DNA of 33,472 nucleotides from Methanobacteriota archaeon (GCA_026394495.1 JAPKYE010000059.1:1-33472); one strand, 5' to 3'. Positions 1-9,918 are shown, numbered from the stretch's first letter. The notes: generated by a model from the sequence alone, not told the origin. Made by a program: numbers and translations.

Positions 1-212
1 CCAAGAATCGCTTTGCACATTGGACAAATGAGGAGATATTTTTTTTCTTTTACAGCGCCAGAACCAATCCTTCCTATTGTACCAAATCCTGATCCAAGAC
101 CAAAGTTAATATTATTCTTTTCGAGGATTGGTGTAATTTTCATGTGACAAAAACGGCATTCCCTTTCTTTGGTATCATACTGTTTTTTCTTAAAGAGAGA
201 TGCGAACATCAT
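1..212 (-). CDS. zinc-ribbon protein, partial (runs off the left edge)
   Basis: Reverse-strand translation MMFASLFKKKQYDTKERECRFCHMKITPILEKNNINFGLGSGFGTIGRIGSGAVKEKKYLLICPMCKAILG is open to the window edge. It has two CxxC pairs, and its ATG overlaps the upstream gene stop as ATGA. Confidence 0.6.
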   Translation of the reverse strand, partial: MMFASLFKKKQYDTKERECRFCHMKITPILEKNNINFGLGSGFGTIGRIGSGAVKEKKYLLICPMCKAIL

Positions 213-895
213 TTTGTCTCTACATTTTTTTCATCATTTTCAGCAAATCGCGAAAGCGTCTTGTAACATCGCATGAGGTTTTTATGGTCAATAATAATAC
301 TCATCTCTGTTGAGGTGAGGATAATACTTGTGATGTTGATGTTTTCCCATGCAAGGAATCGGACGACGTCATAAAGCACTCCTGGGGTGAATATAAATTC
401 TTTTGAGTATGTCAGAGAAATAGAGACTAATCCTTCTACGACGTCTAAGACTTTTTCTTCATTTAAAACATCCAACAGTTCTTCTTTATATTTTTTGTTT
501 GTAATGATCCCTATTTCAAAATTCCCCTGGGTGATATTGAGGATACCGCCTTTTCTAAAATCAATGACTGGATACAGCATTTGAATTTTATTGAGAAGCG
601 TTGGTGATTCCTCCAGCATCACGTAGCAGATATCTGTTTTGATGGTCCCAATGTAATAACTGAATTTTGGTTCTATCAACATTTTTTCTGCTTTTTCTGC
701 TTGTCGCCGAAGCGCCATAACGATTGCTGAGTTTTTTACTTCTTTTTTAAGTTCTTCTTCTATTTTTGGTTTAAGATATCTTGCGAGTTTATTGAATGAA
801 ACGATTTCATGGTTGATTGCTTCTTGGAGAAAAATTTGTCTGTTGATGATATCTTTTACGATGTTGCTTACGGTCACCATATCCGGTTCCCCCAT
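209..895 (-). CDS. ACT-domain-like regulatory protein (archaeal aspartate-kinase-like ACT repeat protein)
   Basis: 228 aa ORF. C-terminal half reads as an ACT-like fold (VLYDVVRFLAWENINITSIILTSTEMSIIIDHKNLMRCYKTL). Confidence 0.6.
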   Translation of the reverse strand: MGEPDMVTVSNIVKDIINRQIFLQEAINHEIVSFNKLARYLKPKIEEELKKEVKNSAIVMALRRQAEKAEKMLIEPKFSYYIGTIKTDICYVMLEESPTLLNKIQMLYPVIDFRKGGILNITQGNFEIGIITNKKYKEELLDVLNEEKVLDVVEGLVSISLTYSKEFIFTPGVLYDVVRFLAWENINITSIILTSTEMSIIIDHKNLMRCYKTLSRFAENDEKNVETK

Positions 896-1184
896 GTTAT
901 CTATTTTTGTTACTATTCTACTACTAGTTGTTCATTCTGATTACAAAATTGTGTAAATAATAACTATTATTTATAGTTTCGTTAGAGGTGTTACGTAACC
1001 TATTTTAACAATATTTAGTCTTTCTATCTTAATGAGAACTAGTATGTTGGGAAAAAAAATTGTTATAAATAATTTTGCCGCCTCACCCATTCTTGTTATT
1101 AAAATAACATTTTTGTTCCGTATTCTAATGGCTTTACAACTACATGAACCACGAGAAATCCCTTAGGAAACCGGGGGAAAAAAA

Positions 1185-1310
1185 ATGGACGATGAATATT
1201 GGAAACTCTATAAGATGTTTCGGGAGAATGGCTTGCTTCCCGAAGACGCGGTAATTCGAGCACATGAAAGCATGAGAACCATGGTTGAGGAACATAAAAA
1301 CCCAACCTAA
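1185..1310 (+). CDS. small ORF, 41 aa hypothetical
   Basis: MDDEYWKLYKMFRENGLLPEDAVIRAHESMRTMVEEHKNPT; GGGGG purine-rich stretch just upstream of ATG; coding-like composition. Not in the supplied ORF track. Confidence 0.4.
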   Translation: MDDEYWKLYKMFRENGLLPEDAVIRAHESMRTMVEEHKNPT

Positions 1311-1335
1311 AGTAACGAAAGGGGAGTTGAAAAAT

Positions 1336-1464
1336 ATGGAAATAAAAATTGTCGGGTCTATAGGGGATCGTGATGAGGTAGACACCATAAAAAGAATAAC
1401 TGAAGTTTTCATCATTGAGCGAAGAATAAAAAATCTTGTTTACCCGCAAGAGAGCGAGAAATAG
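1336..1464 (+). CDS. small ORF, 42 aa hypothetical
   Basis: MEIKIVGSIGDRDEVDTIKRITEVFIIERRIKNLVYPQESEK; preceded by GGGGAG; 25 nt after the previous small ORF. Confidence 0.45.
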   Translation: MEIKIVGSIGDRDEVDTIKRITEVFIIERRIKNLVYPQESEK

Positions 1465-1659
1465 ACACGCATGCATTTGTTGTCTAAAGGAACAAAAATT
1501 CTTGATATTATAAAAAATAATACCTATAAAAAAACAATTACTGATCCGTGTTTACCTCTCTAAATGTATTTATCAGTAACAAAACGTGTCGTTTTGCCTG
1601 ATGACACCTGAGGAAAAGTTTTTTAAAGTAGTGCTTTGTTACAATTCTGAGGCTATATC

Positions 1660-3363
1660 TTGGGGGAGTCAAAAACAAGAGCTATCATCGTATGTACCTT
1701 ACTCTGTTTTCTCCTTATAGTATCCAATGCTTCTGTAAGCAGCAAATTCATCTCATCACACAAGTCTACCTCAACTGAAAAACCTCTTCTGTCTGAACAA
1801 AACATCATCATTGCCCCCCCAGAATTCTATGATGCTGCAAGAGATCTTCAACAATTCCGCAATGGCGAAGGGATTTCAACTGTTATTGTAAATACAACCT
1901 TTATCAACACCAACTATGATCCTGCAGAAGATCCACCATTTAAAGGATATGCAACAGGCAAGATTCCTCGACTACTTATACGAAATTACAATTATGATTT
2001 CGCAAAAAAAATCATTACGTTCTTACGCGATAATGCAACCCATCCAAACATGGAATACGTCACTCTTTTTGGTAATGGAGAATTTATCCCTGCAAGCTAC
2101 TATATCCATTCAGAAATGCGATGGACCAAAAAAATCCTTAATTTATTTACCATTCCTGATATGTATAATAATCGTATCGCAACTGATTTCTTCTACACAT
2201 CTCCTGATTACGATCTTAATACCGACTATAAAGTTGGACGTATCTCAGTATCCACTCCCACTGAAGCAACCGCGTATGTCCACAAAATCATCAGCTGGCA
2301 GCAAAACGTAACATGGGACTGGTTTCAACAAGTTATTGTCGGCGGTGACCAGCCAAATCTCCCAGAAGAGATGGATCTAGATGGATGTTATGCTGGAGAA
2401 ATGATTGCAGCAGATGTAATCAACAAGGGATATTTCCAAGGGATGGATATTTCAAAACTCTTTTTAACAGAAGGAAACTTCAATAAATCCTGCATCATCA
2501 AAGCACTCAAGGAGGGAGAATCAGGTTTTTTCTTCATGATGACCCATGGCATTACTGATCGATGGGGCACATCCGAAATGAAAGAATATGTTAATGCTGA
2601 TGAAATGCTTGAGCTTCCTGAGAATACTAAAATCCCTGTGATTGTCTCAGTTGCATGTATGTGCGGTGCGTATGATACGCATTCCATGCATCCTCTTTTC
2701 TTTATGAGGAGTGGGCAGAAATCATTTGGCGAAGCCATTCTTACCTCAAAAGGTGCAGGTATCGCCTATATTGGCACTACCCGGGGGACGCTCGGCTCTC
2801 CTCTTCTTTATCTTGATGATGGAGAAGTGATGATAACCAAAGAACGCGGGATTGCTGGAATGCTTTTGAATTTTTTTGAGGAATATCACAATGGAACTAT
2901 TCGCCTTGGGGATATTACTACAGCAGCGATGACCAAATATGTACAGCAGAATGTTTTTTCAGATACACCCGAAACAGATGAAGCCTTCGCCGTCTTAATG
3001 AGCTTTGTTTTACTTGGTGATCCCGTGATTTTACTCCCACAACAACAACCACAAAGCAGGCCGTCATACCAACAACCACATCTCACCGCAATAGACCCTG
3101 AGGGCTCCACCTCAGAAACGCATTCTCGTCCTTGGTACTCTACCAACGCAACAGTTCATATCCAGATTGAAACCAACTCTTCACAAGTATCGGTGAAAAT
3201 CATTGATATCGATACCAACACGGTAGTTGATCGACAAACCTTCATATTGGTCAATAACTCAACAGAGTATACATTTACCTCTGCAAACGCTGCCCGGTAT
3301 CTAATCCGCGCAAGTGGAAATGACGGCAAAGAAGGATGGCTCTATTGTACAATAAAAGATTAA
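1660..3363 (+). CDS. secreted C25 (gingipain-like) cysteine peptidase
   Basis: Signal peptide, then C25 domain with candidate His (MMTHGITDRWG) and Cys (SVACMCGAYD). TTG start; in-frame TGA at 1648-1650. Confidence 0.8.
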   Translation: MGESKTRAIIVCTLLCFLLIVSNASVSSKFISSHKSTSTEKPLLSEQNIIIAPPEFYDAARDLQQFRNGEGISTVIVNTTFINTNYDPAEDPPFKGYATGKIPRLLIRNYNYDFAKKIITFLRDNATHPNMEYVTLFGNGEFIPASYYIHSEMRWTKKILNLFTIPDMYNNRIATDFFYTSPDYDLNTDYKVGRISVSTPTEATAYVHKIISWQQNVTWDWFQQVIVGGDQPNLPEEMDLDGCYAGEMIAADVINKGYFQGMDISKLFLTEGNFNKSCIIKALKEGESGFFFMMTHGITDRWGTSEMKEYVNADEMLELPENTKIPVIVSVACMCGAYDTHSMHPLFFMRSGQKSFGEAILTSKGAGIAYIGTTRGTLGSPLLYLDDGEVMITKERGIAGMLLNFFEEYHNGTIRLGDITTAAMTKYVQQNVFSDTPETDEAFAVLMSFVLLGDPVILLPQQQPQSRPSYQQPHLTAIDPEGSTSETHSRPWYSTNATVHIQIETNSSQVSVKIIDIDTNTVVDRQTFILVNNSTEYTFTSANAARYLIRASGNDGKEGWLYCTIKD

Positions 3364-3405
3364 TAAGATATTTCTTCTACAACTGATGAATTATTTTTCT
3401 GCTTC

Positions 3406-3954
3406 TCAGACAGGCTCAAAACTAGGTGTAACACTACCTTTTTGTTCTGCTTGTAATCGAATCATGGCTAAATCAGCTTCAAAACTATCCCCGCCCCCGC
3501 CTCCGCCACTTTTCTGCAGGGTGAAACTTACACTTGCAGAAGGATGTTCAACTGTGAGGGTTATTGTCTGAGATTGCGACACATATCCTGGGTAACTTGC
3601 AGTCACCGTATGGGTCCCATATGCTAGATTACCAATGGAGTAGCCACCACCAAAGCCTGTCAATGTAGATTTGCTCCCTGCTGAAACAGGTGCAAATATC
3701 AGGGGAACGAGCGCCCATCCATAAGTTCCAAACACCGTTCCAGAAACACTCCCGTACTGAGAATCATCTCCGCTACCCCCAGAACCATCATCATAATAAG
3801 ATACATCCTTGACAAAAACAGTTTGAGTCATACTGCCGCTTTGTTCAGCCCCTCCAGATCCTGTGCCATTCGTAGAAGCCAAAGCACCATTTGATAATAA
3901 AATCACAAGCGTTACCAGTGCAATCACAAATATCTTTTTCATAGACATATGCAA
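3406..3954 (-). CDS. secreted protein with carboxypeptidase-regulatory/PEGA-like domain
   Basis: N-terminal signal peptide; SVSGTVFG...GGYSIGNLAYGTHTVTASYPGYVSQSQTITLTVEHPSASVSFTLQ; Gly-rich linker. Confidence 0.65.
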   Translation of the reverse strand: MHMSMKKIFVIALVTLVILLSNGALASTNGTGSGGAEQSGSMTQTVFVKDVSYYDDGSGGSGDDSQYGSVSGTVFGTYGWALVPLIFAPVSAGSKSTLTGFGGGYSIGNLAYGTHTVTASYPGYVSQSQTITLTVEHPSASVSFTLQKSGGGGGGDSFEADLAMIRLQAEQKGSVTPSFEPV

Positions 3955-4166
3955 CCTTCTGTGTTCTTATCACCATACAGAAACCCGTACGGCACGGAAC
4001 ACTACATATAATATAATCATCGGTAGTATATAAAATTTGTGTGAATTTCCCTATATTTTTAGTGATTTTCTGTAGCATGCTATAACATCATGTTATTTTT
4101 ATAATCAAGACATTATTTTATGAATGAACGGCAGCCTCCTTTATTTTCGCAATAAAAAAAGTTTGT

Positions 4167-4772
4167 TTAAATTTTCTGTTTGATTTTTTTATATGCGTTC
4201 ATTCCTTGCACAAATGCATTCTTATTAACCATCTTATATTTTTCAGGGATATTCTCAAGAATCGTCTCAAGCAAAACTTCAGATGGAAACGGCAAAACAT
4301 CGGTTCCTGCAAGCGCGCCCAAAAGCACACTATTTCGCGTAATCACTGCGCCAGCGTTTTCCGCAATCTTAAGAGCATCAATCGGGTACAACTCACCATA
4401 CATCTTCAACTCAGAAAAAATATCCTCAAGAGATGGATAGATCTCCCCGCCAACCGCAACAGTAAATGGAATCAAAGGATTTGTATCCGTAATAATCTTT
4501 GTTTTCTTATGAGCATACGTGATATAACGAAGCGCCTCCACAGGTTCCGTACTTACAATCACATCAGCACCACCATTAGGAACCAACGGACCAGACACAT
4601 CGCCCATACGCACAGTACAACTCACGCTTCCTCCACGCTGCGCCATCCCATGAATCTCAGAAGTAAACACATTCACTTTTCCATTAATTCCTGCTTTTCC
4701 TAGAAGATTCGCTGCGGTCACAACACCTTGACCACCAACACCAGCAAGCACAATGTTCACTTTTTTATTCAT
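4167..4772 (-). CDS. iorB: indolepyruvate:ferredoxin oxidoreductase beta subunit
   Basis: NIVLAGVGGQGVVTAANLLGKAG...EIHGMAQRGGSVSCTVRMG, typical of the gamma domain of 2-oxoacid:ferredoxin oxidoreductases; 4-nt ATGA overlap with iorA. Confidence 0.9.
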   Translation of the reverse strand: MNKKVNIVLAGVGGQGVVTAANLLGKAGINGKVNVFTSEIHGMAQRGGSVSCTVRMGDVSGPLVPNGGADVIVSTEPVEALRYITYAHKKTKIITDTNPLIPFTVAVGGEIYPSLEDIFSELKMYGELYPIDALKIAENAGAVITRNSVLLGALAGTDVLPFPSEVLLETILENIPEKYKMVNKNAFVQGMNAYKKIKQKI

Positions 4773-6661
4773 TTTTTCCCTCCTTTTTTTGAGATGGCAC
4801 TAAACGGACAGATCTGCGTACAGATACCGCAGCCGTTACATTGTGTAACATCAATATGAATGCTTTTATCATCAGCAAAATACAATGCAGGACAACCAAA
4901 TCGACCAATACAGGTTTTACACTGCTTACATTTACTTTGATCAATCTCATAAATAGCAATGTTTTCACCTGCTTTTCGCTTCCGTTGCACCTCCAGAAGA
5001 ATACATGGTGATTTACTGACGACAACTGCTGGTCCTTTGAAATCAATCGCACGCTTAAACGCAGCAGTCGTCTCCTTCAAATTATCTGGATTCACAATCT
5101 CGATATGTTCCACACCAAGGCCTTTTACGACATCCTCGACATTGAGGCGTTTTGCTGGTCGTCCCATCCCATCAATATCGGTTCCAGGATTTGGCTGATG
5201 ACCAGTCATCGCAGTTGTTCGATTATCAAGAATAGTGATCACAACATCGTGATTATGATGCACTGCGTCAATAATCGGTGGAATACCAGAATGGAAAAAC
5301 GTGGAATCACCCATAAAAGAAACGATTTTCTGATCAGTGGATACTGCTAGACCACATGCTGTTCCTGCGTTTGAACCCATACAGAGCAGAAGATCAGCGA
5401 TTTCCAGTGGCGGGGCTTTCCCAAGCGTATAACAACCGATATCAGTTGGATAAATAGTGTCCTTTGGAGCTGCTTTTTTCACCGCATAATACGTTGATCG
5501 ATGCGGACAACCAGGGCAGAGCGATGGAGGCCTGCTAGGAAGTTTTAGTTTCGATTCAAAAGGTTGAGGGTACGGGTTTTTCGTTTTGAAAAATTTTGAA
5601 AACGCGGCCGCAACGATATCCGGAGTATATTCATATAAACGAGAGAAATGACCTGTTGATTTACCAATGATCTTTACATCAGATCCGATGTCGTGAGCAA
5701 ATGTTTTGAATTGCTGCTCAAGAATCGGTTCGAGTTCTTCAACAACGATAATGGTTTCGCATGAGTCGATGAATTTCTCACACATCTTTCTTGGGATTGG
5801 GTGGGTCATACCCAGTTTTAATATCCTTACGTTCAGATGCATGTCTTCAGCGACTTCTTTTGCGTAATCAAAACCAACACCTGATGCTACAATCCCGATA
5901 TCTCCAGGTTTACCAATTGTGATGATTTCGTTAAACGGCGATTTCTCAGAGATTTTTTCAGCGTCGTCAAGATGCTGCAATAAAACCGGGTGTTTCGCCC
6001 GTGCTGTTGAAGGGACGGTGACAAGCAACGGGTTTTTTTCAAAATGTCCTTTTCTTCGTGGTTTTTGCAATGCGTTGAATACGGTTGGTCCACGAGCATG
6101 GTTTAACCGCGTGGTGGTACGAAGAAGTATCGGAAGCTCTAGTTGTTCTGAGATGTCAAAGCCTATTCTTGTCATCTCTTTTGCTTCCTGCGGCGTGGTC
6201 GGTTCAAGCATCGGTGCACCGCCAAAGATTGCGAAATATCTGTTATCCTGTTCGTTTTGAGACGAATGACAATAGGGATCATCAGCGGAGACGATGATGT
6301 GTCCTCCTTTGCAGCCGACGTACATGTACGTCATAAACGCATCGCTTGCAACATTGAGTCCCACGTGTTTCATGCAGGTGAGTGCCCGCAGTCCACAAAA
6401 CGATGCAGCGGCAGCAATCTCAAGTGCAACCTTTTCATTAACAGAATATTCAAAATAAAACCCTGGGTCTTTGTCTTGTTTTGTTGCTTCTTGGGCTATT
6501 TTTGAGAATGTGTCCGCAATTTCTGACGAGGGTGTCCCAGGATATGTTGTTGCGACATCGACTCCTGCTTCTAATGCACCGCGGGTAATCGCTTCGTTTC
6601 CTAATAGTAGTACACGCTTTCCTTTGTTATCTTCTGTTATCTCCATCATGAAAAACACCAT
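4769..6661 (-). CDS. iorA: indolepyruvate:ferredoxin oxidoreductase alpha subunit
   Basis: TYPGTPSSEIADT, CPGCPHRSTYYAVKKA, GDSTFFHSGIPPI, C-terminal 2x[4Fe-4S] motif CKQCKTCIGRFGCP / CNGCGICTQICP. Confidence 0.95.
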   Translation of the reverse strand: MVFFMMEITEDNKGKRVLLLGNEAITRGALEAGVDVATTYPGTPSSEIADTFSKIAQEATKQDKDPGFYFEYSVNEKVALEIAAAASFCGLRALTCMKHVGLNVASDAFMTYMYVGCKGGHIIVSADDPYCHSSQNEQDNRYFAIFGGAPMLEPTTPQEAKEMTRIGFDISEQLELPILLRTTTRLNHARGPTVFNALQKPRRKGHFEKNPLLVTVPSTARAKHPVLLQHLDDAEKISEKSPFNEIITIGKPGDIGIVASGVGFDYAKEVAEDMHLNVRILKLGMTHPIPRKMCEKFIDSCETIIVVEELEPILEQQFKTFAHDIGSDVKIIGKSTGHFSRLYEYTPDIVAAAFSKFFKTKNPYPQPFESKLKLPSRPPSLCPGCPHRSTYYAVKKAAPKDTIYPTDIGCYTLGKAPPLEIADLLLCMGSNAGTACGLAVSTDQKIVSFMGDSTFFHSGIPPIIDAVHHNHDVVITILDNRTTAMTGHQPNPGTDIDGMGRPAKRLNVEDVVKGLGVEHIEIVNPDNLKETTAAFKRAIDFKGPAVVVSKSPCILLEVQRKRKAGENIAIYEIDQSKCKQCKTCIGRFGCPALYFADDKSIHIDVTQCNGCGICTQICPFSAISKKGGKK

Positions 6662-6887
6662 ATAACGAGACTAAATATTATACATTGCCCCGGAGTGGTC
6701 GTAAATGAAAATAGCATATAAATCTAACGAATCTTGGTTGAAGCTTGCTAAAAAAAATGCGGCTCGGTTTAAACGCCTTTAATGATGAGATGATAATAAA
6801 CGATATCAATATTATATTAATTATTTAATAAATTATTGAAAAATTGTTAAATACTAGATAAAACATAAATAATATGAAGGAAGGAAT

Positions 6888-7151
6888 ATGAAACGAAAAA
6901 TGTGGGTGATAGGTGGAAGTGTGGGGGCAGGTGTTCTTTTAGTCCTAGCAATGTTACCAACGGTTGTTAGTGCACAAACAACAAAGATGACGATTAATGA
7001 CATGTATCAAACTATAAAAAATGAACTATTAATAAAAAAGAAAAACGATCTAAAAAATGCGGGCCGTATAGGTTTTCTTCTGGCTTTATTAATAGACATG
7101 TTAGCTCCAATCATCTATCTCATTTTTGCTATTATAGGTTCTCTTGGATAA
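6888..7151 (+). CDS. small secreted/membrane protein, 87 aa
   Basis: Signal peptide ending VVSAQ, charged middle, hydrophobic C-terminal helix; GAAGGAA upstream of ATG. Confidence 0.6.
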   Translation: MKRKMWVIGGSVGAGVLLVLAMLPTVVSAQTTKMTINDMYQTIKNELLIKKKNDLKNAGRIGFLLALLIDMLAPIIYLIFAIIGSLG

Positions 7152-7189
7152 TAATTAAATTATCTAATTAAAATAAGGGGGAGGAGATT

Positions 7190-9364
7190 ATGAGGAGAAA
7201 AATAAATGCATTAATTATTACACTGGTGATGTGTTCAACTTCAATGGCTGCACTCTTTGTTGTTCACAATGATGTAAATGTCAAAGCAAACCCAGAAGAA
7301 TCTGGAGATATAAAATTAGATGGAAACCTAATTTACAATGTCACACAATATTTATCAAATATCATAAATACTGCATACAATAATAACGAATTATACAAGG
7401 GAAGAGCATTCGGATCAAAAGGAGAGTGGAACGCATCAGATTATATTAAAGACAACATGAATGCATTGGGTCTTTTTAATGTTCATAAAGAACAAATTGT
7501 TGATATTCCGCCTGATGTTGATTTATTGCCATCTCAAAATTCTAGGATTCTCACAACCAAACTTGATATATTAACCATGGGCTTAACTGTGAATCATTCT
7601 GGGATTCTATCACCTACTGATTGTTATATTAGTCCAAGATGGAACGACAGCATAGATGACGAAAATTACAACAAAAACGATTTATCATATAACTGCACAA
7701 ATAATAATCTTAAAATAATCAAAACAGATAATTATTCATGCACCGATGCTTTCCTCCAATACGTTTACATTCCAGAACAAATTCCACTTATCCCACTTAT
7801 CCCGCCGTATTTACCCTCTTGGAATAATTTCATGCAAGATATGAAACTTGCATTACAAGTACCAAGTGGAATGGAAACCGCCTTTGAGGATTATTATGAT
7901 TTTCATTTTAATACGATAACTCCTAATGACAATTCTACGTTTCCATCTTTTTTAAAAAACCAATCTATTCCAAATTATGACTTTGTCTTTATTCAAGAAA
8001 ATCCAAAATTCAATCCAAATATCAAAGAACTACCATCAATAGAATACGATCAAAATTATAATGGACTTTATCAATGGACATTTCTCATCAAGAATCAATT
8101 TGAACGATTACAGTGGAAAGTCTGGGAAAAAGTATATCCGCATTGTCAAGGACTTATTCGATATGATTATGATAATCTCTCATATGACACAGGTCAAAGG
8201 GGATCATACTTTCCGGTGATTTATATTAACGGATCAATTGGCAAGACCATCTACAACCAGGTAGAGGATTATCAGATCAACTATTTTGTAAATCAACAAT
8301 GGAACACATCGGTAATAAGCTATAACGTCATCGGTCAGATTAACGGAAAAGATCCAACAAAGACCGTGATAATCGGCTGTTTATATGATTGCATGTGGAA
8401 CCAAGGAACAGTTGACTCAGCAATCGGCATCGGCATCATGCTTGCTTTAGCTAAATATTTGAAAACATTACAAACGAATTATGGTATTATCCCGGATTAT
8501 ACGACAAAGTTTATTGCATATGGTGGGGAAGAATATGGAATGATTGGTGCTTATCATTATGAGGCTACGCATTTAGATGAAAATATTAGAACAGTAATTG
8601 ATTTGAATCAGGTTGGTTATCAAATCAATTCTTCATCTATATTTTATATCGCATCAAATAGTTTAACTCCCCTATTCAATCCCGATAATAACATATTGGA
8701 AAGACTAGCTGACACATTTCACTATAAAGACAGGACAGATGGCATCACGGATCTTAGCATCTTACCAACACCAGTAGGTTCAGTCAGTGACGAATCCGTG
8801 TTTGCACAAGCCAGATTACCATCGTTTCTACTTGGTGGTCACGATCGTTTATTTCTTAATACCATCATGTTTCTGAAAGATACAGCATGGTATCGTCACC
8901 ATAGAACCGGTATGAACTACACCGAAGGTGATGTCATGAAATACTATAACGACACCGATGTCGCAGTCACCAGTGAAATGGTTCTTAACGTCACCAAATA
9001 CTTCACAGTTGACCCACACGACTGGTTTCAACCAAACAGCGTCAGCGTAGAACTTGCTGACCTCGGCGACGACCAAGACACAAACCCAGACAGCGTCATC
9101 GTCCACTACACCCTTATAACCGATATACCGAACGAACGCGCAACCATCAGAGCATTTCTTGATTATATCCCATTTCCTCTTCTCTTCCGATTTTGGAATA
9201 AAGAAGAATACATCCTCAACCCAGAAACCAACGCCCAAGGCAGCATCATCGTCAGCCTCCCTAAAGAATCCAAAGAAGGATGGTACCGACTCACCGTCTA
9301 CCTCCACGACAGCAACGGAGACATTGACGTATCAGATGGTTTGGAATTTTACCTCCCCAGATGA
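7190..9364 (+). CDS. secreted M28-like (Zn aminopeptidase fold) protein with divergent metal site
   Basis: VIIGCLYDCMWNQGTVDSAIGIGIMLALAKYLK, FIAYGGEEYGMIGAY, TVIDLNQVGY. Strong SD GGGGGAGGAG. Confidence 0.75.
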   Translation: MRRKINALIITLVMCSTSMAALFVVHNDVNVKANPEESGDIKLDGNLIYNVTQYLSNIINTAYNNNELYKGRAFGSKGEWNASDYIKDNMNALGLFNVHKEQIVDIPPDVDLLPSQNSRILTTKLDILTMGLTVNHSGILSPTDCYISPRWNDSIDDENYNKNDLSYNCTNNNLKIIKTDNYSCTDAFLQYVYIPEQIPLIPLIPPYLPSWNNFMQDMKLALQVPSGMETAFEDYYDFHFNTITPNDNSTFPSFLKNQSIPNYDFVFIQENPKFNPNIKELPSIEYDQNYNGLYQWTFLIKNQFERLQWKVWEKVYPHCQGLIRYDYDNLSYDTGQRGSYFPVIYINGSIGKTIYNQVEDYQINYFVNQQWNTSVISYNVIGQINGKDPTKTVIIGCLYDCMWNQGTVDSAIGIGIMLALAKYLKTLQTNYGIIPDYTTKFIAYGGEEYGMIGAYHYEATHLDENIRTVIDLNQVGYQINSSSIFYIASNSLTPLFNPDNNILERLADTFHYKDRTDGITDLSILPTPVGSVSDESVFAQARLPSFLLGGHDRLFLNTIMFLKDTAWYRHHRTGMNYTEGDVMKYYNDTDVAVTSEMVLNVTKYFTVDPHDWFQPNSVSVELADLGDDQDTNPDSVIVHYTLITDIPNERATIRAFLDYIPFPLLFRFWNKEEYILNPETNAQGSIIVSLPKESKEGWYRLTVYLHDSNGDIDVSDGLEFYLPR

Positions 9365-9446
9365 TATAATGAATGATTCAGCCGATCAACAAATGCAGAT
9401 AAACCTTTAAATACAATGAAAGAGATAATATTTATGGGTATAACGT

Positions 9447-9671
9447 ATGAATAAAAAAATAATTGCCGGAAGCATCTTTATAATTGTTATTCTTGTCCTC
9501 GTATCATTTACATCCGTTGTGAGTGCTAATTCATCAGAAGCAAAAACAGTCTTTCAACAAATGAAAGACAGAAATACAAAAGGTAGTTTGGATTTTCCAA
9601 AACTTTTAGAGGCATTATTTAAAATTATTTTAGGTTTTATCTATTGGATTGTTCTTAATTTTCATTCGTAG
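9447..9671 (+). CDS. small secreted/membrane protein, 74 aa, paralog-like to 6888-7151
   Basis: Same architecture as 6888-7151: signal peptide ending VVSAN, short charged segment, hydrophobic C-terminus; also sits just upstream of an M28-like start. Confidence 0.55.
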   Translation: MNKKIIAGSIFIIVILVLVSFTSVVSANSSEAKTVFQQMKDRNTKGSLDFPKLLEALFKIILGFIYWIVLNFHS

Positions 9672-9738
9672 AGATTTCAATTACCTATCTTCAAATAGAT
9701 TTGGTAAATTGAAAAAAAATAACGTTAGGGGGAAAAAT

Positions 9739-9918
9739 ATGAGGAGAAAATTAAGTGCTATATTTGTAACACTGTTGATGTGCTTGACCGCTGTAGTCAT
9801 TGTTCCGCGCAATAATGACGTCAAAGCAGACTCGGGAAGTGGTGGAAGCAGTGGATTGGATACTCAATTTATACATCAGATAACAGAAAATTTGAGCAAC
9901 GTCATCTACAATGCATAA
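9739..9918 (+). pseudogene. truncated N-terminus of a paralog of the 7190-9364 M28-like protein
   Basis: MRRKLSAIFVTLLMCLTAVVIVPRNNDVKADSGSG...QITENLSNVIYNA* resembles MRRKINALIITLVMCSTSMAALFVVHNDVNVKAN...NVTQYLSNIINTAYNNN; stop codon where the paralog has Tyr. Confidence 0.7.

Noticed and set aside
1099-1476. Minus-strand ORFs of 125 and 91 aa
   Set aside because: Low-quality Phe/His/Pro-rich translations antisense to two better plus-strand small ORFs; no recognisable motif.
1471-1563. 30-aa ORF MHLLSKGTKILDIIKNNTYKKTITDPCLPL
   Set aside because: AT-rich, no SD-like signal, likely chance.
3386-3571. 61-aa plus-strand ORF with a poly-Pro run
   Set aside because: Antisense to the poly-Gly linker of the 3406-3954 secreted protein.
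9649-9918. 89-aa ORF in the track
   Set aside because: The homologous part begins at ATG 9739 with SD GGGGG; the upstream extension overlaps the 74-aa gene in another frame.
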